NCBI GenBank assembly: GCA_900320235.1
Contig: ONRO01000373.1
Span: 1-5,661, forward strand
Reading direction: 5' to 3'
Length of the DNA stretch: 5,661 bases
From: an uncultured Eubacteriales bacterium
Lineage (GTDB): Bacteria > Bacillota > Clostridia > Oscillospirales > Acutalibacteraceae
The notes under the pieces were generated by a model. The model ran no database searches and had not been told where the DNA came from. It saw nothing but the letters and a program-made list of their open reading frames with translations. Below are positions 1 through 5,606 of the stretch, one piece after another (position 1 is the stretch's first letter; every line of letters starts with the position of its first letter). A program made the position numbers and the translations under genes.

Positions 1-1
1 C

Positions 2-103
2 AGATTCTGTGATGACCCGGATGTGCTTGACCCGATCAGATTCCTGCGTGAAAGGGAGATCGTCCATTTCCAGCGTTTCGGCGAGGCAATGCGTACAAAG
101 TGA
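2..103 (+). pseudogene. cotJC: 5' part of interrupted cotJC (spore coat protein CotJC), C-terminal region
   Basis: The open frame enters from the left edge and reads through DDPDVLDPIRFLREREIVHF and then QRFGEA, the conserved C-terminal region of CotJC, a manganese-catalase-like protein of the spore coat. The Bacillus subtilis protein, as I recall it, has a very similar stretch (DDPDLNDSLRFLREREIVHS). After GEA (codons to 86-88) the match stops. The next codons read M-R-T-K-stop and come from the attachment-site arm of the inserted element, so the host protein is truncated and has a foreign tail. The missing tail is at 5572-5661 in a compatible frame. CotJC is known as a mother-cell coat component made with CotJA and CotJB; those genes would lie upstream, outside the window. 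The family call is firm; whether the truncated product is stable is unknown. Confidence 0.88.
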
Positions 104-108
104 AACAG
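59..108. other. attL, left junction of the integrated element
   Basis: Host cotJC sequence to the left meets element sequence to the right. The core TTCGGCGA at 77-84 is identical to 5575-5582. The element-side arm GCGTACAAAGTG (91-102) is the exact reverse complement of the element-side arm at attR (5563-5574). The midpoint of the two arms falls on GA at 83-84, the predicted staggered-cut dinucleotide of a serine recombinase. The 50-base extent given is nominal, based on typical half-site size. Confidence 0.85.
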
Positions 109-142
109 TACATCAGTTCATTACAACCGGCATGAACAATTC

Positions 143-167
143 TGAAATGCACAAAACCCGCATTTCA
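143..167. repeat. Perfect 8-bp inverted repeat near attL
   Basis: TGAAATGC (143-150) and GCATTTCA (160-167) are exact reverse complements with a 9-base loop. No T-run follows on either strand, so it is not an obvious terminator. It lies about 40 bases inside attL, between the attachment site and the phosphoesterase terminator. It could be an accessory or regulatory site, or chance. Confidence 0.4.
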
Positions 168-178
168 CAAAAGCCCGG

Positions 179-223
179 AAAAAAAGCAGCAGACAGGATT
201 ACTACCCGTCCGCTGCTTTTTTT
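179..223 (-). terminator. Rho-independent terminator of the phosphoesterase gene
   Basis: Arms at 186-197 and 205-216 flank a 7-base loop, with seven A's on the left (179-185) and seven T's on the right (217-223). On the minus strand the 12-pair stem is unbroken, because two positions form G-U pairs; on the plus strand the same positions are A-C mismatches. This polarity assigns it to the minus-strand gene, whose stop lies about 70 bases upstream. The U-tract is the complement of 179-185. It may work weakly in the other direction. Confidence 0.85.
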
Positions 224-295
224 CTATGCGATATTATTTTTTCTCAGCGCTCATTCAGGCGAAAAAACTTTATGTTCTGCGCTTATCCAGAGTCA

Positions 296-3169
296 TCAGT
301 TTGCTGCAGCGATATTGAATACCTTTGCTGAAACCACGCCCTTGCTGTCTGTTGCAACAACCTTTACGTCATATGAAGCTTCCTTTGTGGGAGTGAACTT
401 CGCATATGTTCCCTTTTCGTTGCCATAGCTGAGCTTGTTCCATTTTGTGTTTTCGCTGCGCTTGAAGAAGAACTCATATGTGCAGGGCTTTGTGCCGCCG
501 ATCGCACGGCCTGATACTGTGATCGTTGTGCCCGGTTTGACTGTTGTATCCCTGTTGATGATCGAGATATTCGTAAGCTCCATGCTTGTTACTGCTTCAG
601 CAGTGAAGATCTTCTCTGCTTCATTTCCTTCGCTGTCCTTCACTACGACCTTCAGATCATATTTTGCCGCAGATGAAGGAACAAGAACTGCATATGAGCT
701 TACACTCATTTTTGCTTTCATCTGATTCCACTTTGTATTTGTGCTGCGCTTGAAATAATAGGTGTATGTATACGGTGCTTTTCCGCCCTGTGCATAGCCT
801 GAAACACGTATATCGTCGCCCTTCTGTACCTTTTCTGCGCTTATCTGTGATATGTTCTCAAGCGGATCCGGCTGTACAACTGTGGTATCTCTGCATGTGA
901 CGCTGATCTTGTTTGTCGAAGGATCGTATACGAAATCAAGTACATTTGTGGGGCTGAGTCCGTCTATCGTTATGCTCTTACCTCTTGAGCTTTTCTTTTC
1001 AAGTGTCTGCTCAAATGTCTGTCCGTCTGCAAATGCATATCTTGCGCTTGTACTAAGTGAATAATATTTACTTTCTGTCTTGTCATAGATGCTGCAGCTG
1101 AAGGTCTTGTCGTTCTTCGGAACATAGGTAAGTGTATATTTTCCTGTGCCGTCGGGCTGGAAGATGGTCTCCATATCTGACCAGCCGTGCTCGTCTGTGA
1201 TGTAATAAAGAAGAACATATCTGTCATCAGTTACCGGAGGCTCAGGCTCAGGCTCGTCTGTGCCGCCTTCATATCTGAAGTTATTGACCTTATATTTAGT
1301 GCCTGAACTGCTGCCGATTGAGAAGCCGTTGAACTCATATGTTCCGAGTGTCAGATCAACGGTCTGGTATGCATTGCTGCCGCTGTTGAAGATAAGGTTC
1401 GGATATTCGCCCTTTCTGTTAATGGAAAGCTTATAAACATCGCTGCCGTCCTTTGTTCCGCATTTATTGAGCTTTACGCCCGGCCATTCACCGTTTTTGT
1501 CTGAACCGTCCCATGCATAAGCATAGACTGAGCTCCAGTTCTTATTGTTCACAAAATAATATGTATCGTAATATGTGTATTCTATGATACCGCCGGAATA
1601 TGATGCGAGCTTGTTCAGCTTTTCATCAAATTCGTCAAGAACGCTCTCATCTGCTGTTGTCTGACCCTTATATTTAAAATAAAGCTTCTTTAATGCCTGA
1701 TATGCGTCATAGGATGCGAACTTGTATTGTTCTGAAAGTGTTCCCTGAACTGTTGCAAGCTTGTTGGTAATATCAACTGTATTGCCTTTGAGCGGTCTTT
1801 CAGCGGAAGGATCATTTACCGGAGTATCTGATGTACGGGCACCTTCCATGATGTAGCTGTACTGCGGATAAATAAGATCATCAGTAACATTCAGTCCATT
1901 GAATATTATCTCGTTTTCAAATACCTGGGTATAATAGCACTGGCTGTGGTAGCCTACGCCATTATTGTAGTCCCATATATGTTCCGTGCCGGAAGGCTTT
2001 GTAGAACCTGCAAGAGCCGGAGTATGTATCATTTTCGCTGCATTTCCGCCATTATCAAAATAGTTATAATCACATTCAAAATCACAATGTGTATGACCTG
2101 AAAGGAATACAATATCCGGATAATCTTCAAGTATCTTTCTGAACTGTCCGTTATTGCCATACTTGTCTTCCATAAGACCGCCATAGTAAGGAATGCTGAG
2201 ATCATCGCCGGGTCCGAAGCCTCTTATCGGCGCATGCTCTACAAGGAAAATATTTCTCTTTGTATAATTTTCCTGAATAAGCGACTTTGCCCATGATATC
2301 TGAGCATCTGAGAAAACCTCATGATTATTGGGATCCTTGCTCTCCTCAAGTGTCATGAAGATAAACATATCGCCGGACTTTTCCTCGATCATGCTGTAAT
2401 ATGATTTGCCGCTCTTTGAACCGTCTGTTCCTGTCGCTTCTATATATTTTTTCAGACCTACACTCGGATCATCCGAATTGACTTTCAGATCATGGTTGCC
2501 GTCTGTTTCCCATACAGGATTGACAAAATTGCTGTTGCTGAGTACTCTCTGATAAAGATCCCATTCCTTGTCAATTTTTGAACAGGTCGGCACGTCACCG
2601 GAAACAACTATATAATCAGCACCCCTGTCCGTACTGATCTGGAGAGCTTTTTTCAGATTGCTTTCAGCGTTTTTCCAATAGATAGGTTCATCGCGCTTGT
2701 CCAGATGTATATCGGAATATGTACTGAAGGTATAGAGCAGATCGCCGCTTACAGTTGATGTCAGACGCTTATTTTCCGGTATGTCATAGACACAGACTGC
2801 ATCGGATACATTAAGTGATCCTGTGGTAGCTATGATCTTTGTAGCATTTGCGGGTATCGCTGTATGATAGCCCATCTTTACTGTGCCCTTGCCGCCGGAG
2901 CTGAGGCTGAATTCGCCGAGCGGATAATATTTCTCAAGTGCCTTGTTATCGTCCGCCCAGTAAAGCTTATACTTACCGCTTGACTCTGCTGTGAATGTGA
3001 TGGTTCCTTCCGCATAGCCCGCAGTTTCATAAGAGCTGCCGCTGAAAGCGTAGTTTATGGAAGATCCGGATGAAGCGGATGTTGTTAAAAATGAAGAGCA
3101 CATCATTGGCACTGTTACTGCTGCTGAGAGTAATACTGCGGTGGTTCTGGATAATAATTTTGATCTCAT
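296..3169 (-). CDS. Secreted calcineurin-like metallophosphoesterase with CBM26-like domain and C-terminal Ig-like repeats
   Basis: A 957-residue exported enzyme. The N-terminus (RSKLLSR, then a hydrophobic run to about residue 29) is a signal peptide, with likely cleavage after TSA (residue 32). Cys24 is not in a lipobox. Residues ~37-135 look like a beta-sandwich domain. The catalytic domain (~145-425) has all metal-binding motifs in order: D153-x-H155, G191-D192, G224-N-H-D227, H312, and G358-H-T-H361. It therefore should hydrolyse phosphomonoesters or diesters outside the cell; the substrate cannot be read from sequence. Residues ~533-620 resemble a CBM26 starch-binding module (NNKNW, VYAYAWDG, EWPG, LIFNSG), with Y549, Y551 and W562 as likely sugar-stacking residues. 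An acidic/proline linker (~637-648) leads to another beta-rich domain (~650-760) and two Ig-like repeats (~772-955). No sortase signal, dockerin or transmembrane anchor is visible. The start at 3169 has AAAGGA upstream at suitable spacing. It is transcribed away from the recombinase, with its own promoter and terminator, and is the element's only large cargo. Confidence 0.92.
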   Translation of the reverse strand: MRSKLLSRTTAVLLSAAVTVPMMCSSFLTTSASSGSSINYAFSGSSYETAGYAEGTITFTAESSGKYKLYWADDNKALEKYYPLGEFSLSSGGKGTVKMGYHTAIPANATKIIATTGSLNVSDAVCVYDIPENKRLTSTVSGDLLYTFSTYSDIHLDKRDEPIYWKNAESNLKKALQISTDRGADYIVVSGDVPTCSKIDKEWDLYQRVLSNSNFVNPVWETDGNHDLKVNSDDPSVGLKKYIEATGTDGSKSGKSYYSMIEEKSGDMFIFMTLEESKDPNNHEVFSDAQISWAKSLIQENYTKRNIFLVEHAPIRGFGPGDDLSIPYYGGLMEDKYGNNGQFRKILEDYPDIVFLSGHTHCDFECDYNYFDNGGNAAKMIHTPALAGSTKPSGTEHIWDYNNGVGYHSQCYYTQVFENEIIFNGLNVTDDLIYPQYSYIMEGARTSDTPVNDPSAERPLKGNTVDITNKLATVQGTLSEQYKFASYDAYQALKKLYFKYKGQTTADESVLDEFDEKLNKLASYSGGIIEYTYYDTYYFVNNKNWSSVYAYAWDGSDKNGEWPGVKLNKCGTKDGSDVYKLSINRKGEYPNLIFNSGSNAYQTVDLTLGTYEFNGFSIGSSSGTKYKVNNFRYEGGTDEPEPEPPVTDDRYVLLYYITDEHGWSDMETIFQPDGTGKYTLTYVPKNDKTFSCSIYDKTESKYYSLSTSARYAFADGQTFEQTLEKKSSRGKSITIDGLSPTNVLDFVYDPSTNKISVTCRDTTVVQPDPLENISQISAEKVQKGDDIRVSGYAQGGKAPYTYTYYFKRSTNTKWNQMKAKMSVSSYAVLVPSSAAKYDLKVVVKDSEGNEAEKIFTAEAVTSMELTNISIINRDTTVKPGTTITVSGRAIGGTKPCTYEFFFKRSENTKWNKLSYGNEKGTYAKFTPTKEASYDVKVVATDSKGVVSAKVFNIAAAN
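305..859 (-). repeat. Two tandem Ig-like repeats at the phosphoesterase C-terminus
   Basis: Residues ~771-861 and ~864-955 are homologous copies. Each has a G-D/T-x-I-x-VSG strand, a GG-x-x-P-x-TY turn, an aromatic strand followed by FKRS-x-NTKWN, then YD-L/V-KVV and DS-x-G. The DNA is also alike locally: 438-466 and 726-754 match at 25 of 29 positions. This kind of tandem beta-sandwich is common at the ends of clostridial secreted proteins and probably serves as a spacer or adhesion module. Internal duplication is the simplest explanation. Confidence 0.8.
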
Positions 3170-3266
3170 TTGTTTTCATCCTTTTTTAATTAATTCTGCC
3201 CGACTGAAACAATAATGCACACAGCTGAGAGAAAAGCATCTGCTGCTGTTGTTTCATATAAGGCTG

Positions 3267-3295
3267 TTGAAAATGATATTGAACGTATTGATAAT
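3267..3295 (+). promoter_or_regulatory. Possible sigmaA-type promoter towards the recombinase operon
   Basis: TTGAAA (3267-3272) and GATAAT (3290-3295) are separated by exactly 17 bases. The predicted start near 3302 would leave a leader of about 310 bases before the small gene at 3611. The region is AT-rich, so a chance match is possible. No better plus-strand candidate is seen closer to the gene, and no clear sigmaE or sigmaK promoter is visible. Confidence 0.35.
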
Positions 3296-3325
3296 ATTTT
3301 TGTAAATATTACCATTTTCAAAGAA

Positions 3326-3354
3326 AGTATAACACTTAAAGAATGAATTGTAAA
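3326..3354 (-). promoter_or_regulatory. sigmaA-type promoter of the phosphoesterase gene
   Basis: On the minus strand TTTACA (complement of 3349-3354) and TATACT (complement of 3326-3331) are separated by 17 bases, each one mismatch from consensus. The predicted start near 3319 gives a leader of about 150 bases before the ATG at 3169. This suggests vegetative housekeeping transcription of the cargo, independent of the recombinase. No Pho-box-like repeat is evident. Confidence 0.65.
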
Positions 3355-3596
3355 GATAAAGTATATAAAATGTTAAAAGAATATTAATAATATATGAAAA
3401 AAATCACTAAATTCTGTGACTTATGCTAAATTCATACCGCAGGTGATCAGGCAAGTCTTCAATACAAAAAGCACAAAAGAAAAAACCGACAGGCTAATAA
3501 ATACAAAACAGCTGATAAGCAGCTGAAGAAAATGCAGTCAGGCGACAGTTAAGACAATACAGGAATAAACGCCGCACAGGCAACATAATATTACCC

Positions 3597-3604
3597 GGAG
3601 GTAA
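3597..3604 (+). promoter_or_regulatory. Strong ribosome binding site of the 53-codon gene
   Basis: GGAGGTAA lies 9 bases (from the end of GGAGG) before the ATG at 3611. It is the best Shine-Dalgarno sequence in the window. It fixes the start of the small gene and rules against the overlapping frame that starts at 3633. Confidence 0.85.
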
Positions 3605-3610
3605 TAAATC

Positions 3611-3772
3611 ATGTACAGACCGGCACAAATCAATGAAACATCAGCAGAAGCGACAGAATCAGAAAGGAAGTATATTGAAAACGTCCTTTACGAAATTTTC
3701 AGAAAACACTTTCACTGGCAGGAGAGAAGCACTGAAAAAACTGACAGTAAATTACCGAAAGGCCGGCGATAG
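3611..3772 (+). CDS. Small hypothetical protein, translationally coupled to the recombinase
   Basis: A 53-residue protein beginning MYRPAQINET and ending KLPKGRR. I do not recognise a family. Residues ~11-36 (AEATESERKYIENVLYEIF and following) look helical and charged, and the tail is basic, which could suit a small DNA- or protein-binding factor. No Cys, signal peptide or membrane segment is seen. It is supported by the consensus GGAGGT at ideal spacing and by its position: its TAG (3770-3772) is followed after 2 bases by the recombinase ATG, a coupled pair in one operon. A small partner next to a large serine recombinase could be a recombination directionality factor or a regulator, but that is inference from position only. 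It could also be just a leader cistron that sets recombinase expression. Confidence 0.7.
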   Translation: MYRPAQINETSAEATESERKYIENVLYEIFRKHFHWQERSTEKTDSKLPKGRR

Positions 3773-3774
3773 AG

Positions 3775-5307
3775 ATGTGCAGAAAAATCGCGATCTATGC
3801 ACGGAAATCCGTTTTCAGGGAGGACAGCATTTCCATTGAATCACAGATTGAGATATGCAGATATGAAGCAAGGGGTCAGGAATATCTTGTTTATCAGGAC
3901 AACGGTTACAGCGGAAAGAACACCGACAGACCAGATTTTCAGAGAATGGTTTCAGACATCAGAGCAGGACTAATAAGCAAGGTCATTGTCTATAAGCTTG
4001 ACAGGGTAAGCCGAAGCGTGCTTGACTTTTCGGGGCTGATGGAGCTTTTTCAGCAGTTCGGGGTAAGTTTTGTTTCGGCAACAGAGCACTTTGACACGTC
4101 AAATCCCATGGGCAGAGCAATGCTGAACATCTGCATTGTATTTGCCCAGCTTGAAAGAGAAACGATACAGCAAAGAGTGATCGATGCCTACTCAAGCCGC
4201 AGCAGGAAGGGGCTTTACATGGGCGGAAAAATACCCTACGGATTCAGGAAAGCACCGATAGTCATAGACGGTGTAAAGACGTCCATGTATGTAAAGCAGC
4301 CGGACGAAGCCGAAGACATTTCACTTATCTATCAGCTATATTCAAAGCCGTCCGCGACCTTAGGCGATGTTCTGCGTGAGCTTGAAGCGAGAGAATCAGC
4401 CACCAACCGCAGAGGCAGGCGCTGGAACACGGCAAGGCTGTCGGATATCATGCGTAATCCCATCTATACCACGAACGACATCAGCATATATGAATTCTTC
4501 AGGCTTCAGGGCAGCAACCTGATAAATCCGCCCGAGCAGTTCAACGGTGTGACGAGTCAGTATCTTTTCAGCGGCACAAATACCAATCGCAAGACATGGG
4601 ATCTGACAGATCAGAATGTTGTCATCGCACCACACAGAGGATTTATCGAGCCGGAAAAATGGTTAGCCTGCCGCAGGAAGCTGCTTGCCAATCATCAGGT
4701 CAGGACATGCAGGGCGAAGAACTCTTTTCTTTCAGGCAGGATAAAATGCGGCTGCTGCGGTTACGCACTTGTCGTCAGATTTTCTCAGAGAAGCAAAGGG
4801 CACGTCAGGTATTTCATTGATACAGGCCGCACGCAGTATCATTGCTGTACGCAGAAGCTGCCAACGATCCACGCTGATGATCTTGAGGCGGTGATCATTG
4901 AAAGGCTGCACAGAAAGCTTTCCGGGCTGACGATCAGATCAGCTGGCAATGCAGAGGGTGAGATATCAGAGCATATCAGCCGGATTGCAGCGAGATCAGC
5001 AGAGCTTGAAAACGAAATTGAAAAACTTGTAGACAGAATGATGCTTCCTGATACAGACAAGACAGCAGCGAAGTACATAAACAGCAGAATTGCAAAGCTT
5101 GACACCGAAAAGAGTGAGTTGTCACACCAGGCCGCAAGGCTAAGAGCTGACAGGCAGAAAAAGGATAACGCACATTGCACTGTACTTCACAATGTAATGG
5201 ACAAATGGAATGAATTATCGTTTGATGACAAGCGAAGTGTTATAGAAGTGCTTATTGAAAAAATTCTTGTATATCCCGACAGGTTAGAGATATGCTGGAA
5301 AATATGA
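3775..5307 (+). CDS. Large serine recombinase (site-specific integrase/excisionase)
   Basis: A 510-residue recombinase that should integrate and excise the element at the flanking attL/attR sites. The N-terminal catalytic domain (~1-145) has YARKS with S12 as the likely nucleophile and R10, then YSGKNTDRPDF (~45-55), KLDRVSR with D76, R77 and R80, and FAQLERE (123-129). The 'recombinase' DNA-binding domain (~150-300) includes KGLYMGGKIPYGFR and MRNPIYT. A zinc ribbon follows: C325, C327/C328 and H356-C357-C358, in the usual IKCGCCG...YHCC arrangement. A charged coiled coil (~395-460) and the tail ending DRLEICWKI complete a normal family layout, so the gene appears full length and intact. The start is chosen because MCRKIAIYARKS aligns with the normal family N-terminus; AAAGG at 3758-3762 is a weak RBS, and coupling to the upstream small gene probably drives translation. 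The reverse frames inside it are shadows. Confidence 0.96.
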   Translation: MCRKIAIYARKSVFREDSISIESQIEICRYEARGQEYLVYQDNGYSGKNTDRPDFQRMVSDIRAGLISKVIVYKLDRVSRSVLDFSGLMELFQQFGVSFVSATEHFDTSNPMGRAMLNICIVFAQLERETIQQRVIDAYSSRSRKGLYMGGKIPYGFRKAPIVIDGVKTSMYVKQPDEAEDISLIYQLYSKPSATLGDVLRELEARESATNRRGRRWNTARLSDIMRNPIYTTNDISIYEFFRLQGSNLINPPEQFNGVTSQYLFSGTNTNRKTWDLTDQNVVIAPHRGFIEPEKWLACRRKLLANHQVRTCRAKNSFLSGRIKCGCCGYALVVRFSQRSKGHVRYFIDTGRTQYHCCTQKLPTIHADDLEAVIIERLHRKLSGLTIRSAGNAEGEISEHISRIAARSAELENEIEKLVDRMMLPDTDKTAAKYINSRIAKLDTEKSELSHQAARLRADRQKKDNAHCTVLHNVMDKWNELSFDDKRSVIEVLIEKILVYPDRLEICWKI

Positions 5308-5556
5308 CTCAAAATCCGCCGCTTTCCGATCCGGTTCCTCTGATTCAGTTGTGAACGGTATTCATGCCATCATTGAAACGATAAAAAATGCTTATCTGAC
5401 CGAAAAGCCGTTGTACACTGATAATAGCTTATTCAGCGGATTCCGTCACCTTATCTGTCACGATCAACATGCCTTTTGTATTATGAAAGTGACAACGCTT
5501 ACATTGAGAGAGTTCTATACATGAAAAGGGATCATATGCGGATCCTTTTCCACTCA
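5308..5556. other. Recombinase-attR intergenic segment with a doubtful 57-codon open frame
   Basis: No recognised gene. The frame at 5351-5524 (GTG start, TGA 5522-5524) reads VNGIHAIIETIKNAYLTEKP and on to LREFYT. It continues open upstream to 5288, past the recombinase stop, in the +1 frame relative to the recombinase. It has no Shine-Dalgarno sequence. It could be a remnant gene or chance. The recombinase itself is not frameshifted, since its C-terminus has a normal family ending. Confidence 0.35.
5523..5550 (+). terminator. Possible terminator after the recombinase, abutting attR
   Basis: GAAAAGGGATC (5523-5533) pairs with GATCCTTTTC (5541-5550) across a 7-base loop, with one bulged G; the stem ends in four A-T pairs that supply a short T-run. 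The hairpin is A/T-ended on both sides, so it could act in both directions. It lies between the recombinase and the cotJC tail, where it would block read-through in either direction. The T-tract is short, hence moderate confidence. Confidence 0.5.
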
Positions 5557-5606
5557 GAATTACACTTTGTACGCTTCGGCGAAGCTCTGAGAATAATCAC
5601 CGACAA
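5557..5606. other. attR, right junction of the integrated element
   Basis: The element arm CACTTTGTACGC (5563-5574) meets host cotJC sequence. Core TTCGGCGA (5575-5582) equals the attL core, with the central GA at 5581-5582. Just outside the core the junctions differ (T/C at 76/5574, G/A at 85/5583), so attP and attB are similar but not identical there. Sequence to the right reads as cotJC. The extent is nominal. Confidence 0.85.

Larger units (their letters stand above)
3170..3610. other. Divergent intergenic region between cargo and recombinase module
   Basis: This 441-base stretch has no convincing gene. Its left two-thirds is AT-rich and holds a good minus-strand promoter (3326-3354) and a possible plus-strand one (3267-3295), in face-to-face arrangement. 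The right third (about 3430-3552) is open in one frame for 40 codons (lysine-rich, ending at TAA 3550-3552) but has no ATG, GTG or TTG start with an RBS, so it may be the remnant of a gene. CAGCTG occurs twice, at 3509-3514 and 3520-3525. The right end carries the GGAGG of the next gene. Confidence 0.6.
83..5582. mobile_element. 5.5 kb serine-recombinase integrative element inserted in cotJC
   Basis: The element spans the two recombination points (GA at 83-84 and GA at 5581-5582), with a period of 5,498 bp. It contains a secreted phosphoesterase gene on the minus strand, a 53-codon gene and a 510-residue large serine recombinase next to attR. There are no capsid, replication, conjugation or transposase genes, so it is neither a complete prophage nor a conjugative element. 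It could be a degenerate one, a mobilisable cassette, or a sporulation intervening element comparable to skin in sigK. The limits follow from the split cotJC frame, the shared 8-base core and the inverted arms. Placement of the recombinase beside its own attachment site is usual for such elements. Precise excision would restore RFGEALRII of cotJC in frame. Confidence 0.87.

Noticed and set aside
9..428. Plus-strand frame of 139 codons at the left end
   Set aside because: It overlaps the cotJC frame, the terminator and the end of the phosphoesterase gene out of phase, has no family resemblance and no RBS. It is a shadow.
3098..3100. Lipoprotein signal at Cys24 of the phosphoesterase
   Set aside because: The preceding residues are VPMM, not a lipobox; a type I signal peptide fits better.
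3430..3552. Forty-codon lysine-rich open frame in the intergenic region
   Set aside because: There is no usable start codon or RBS and no recognised family; noted only as a possible gene remnant.
3421..3610. Possible sporulation (sigmaE/sigmaK) promoter upstream of the small gene, e.g. CATACC near 3433 or CATAATATTA just before the RBS
   Set aside because: The -10 matches are partial, no matching -35 lies at the right distance, and the second overlaps the RBS region. A sporulation link cannot be claimed from the promoter.
3633..3839. 68-codon frame starting MKHQQKRQ
   Set aside because: It has no RBS and overlaps both the well-supported 53-codon gene and the recombinase start in a third frame.
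4839..5180. Minus-strand frame with serine/leucine-rich, membrane-like composition
   Set aside because: It is antisense to the recombinase zinc ribbon and coiled coil. The apparent hydrophobicity comes from reading lysine/glutamate-rich codons backwards.
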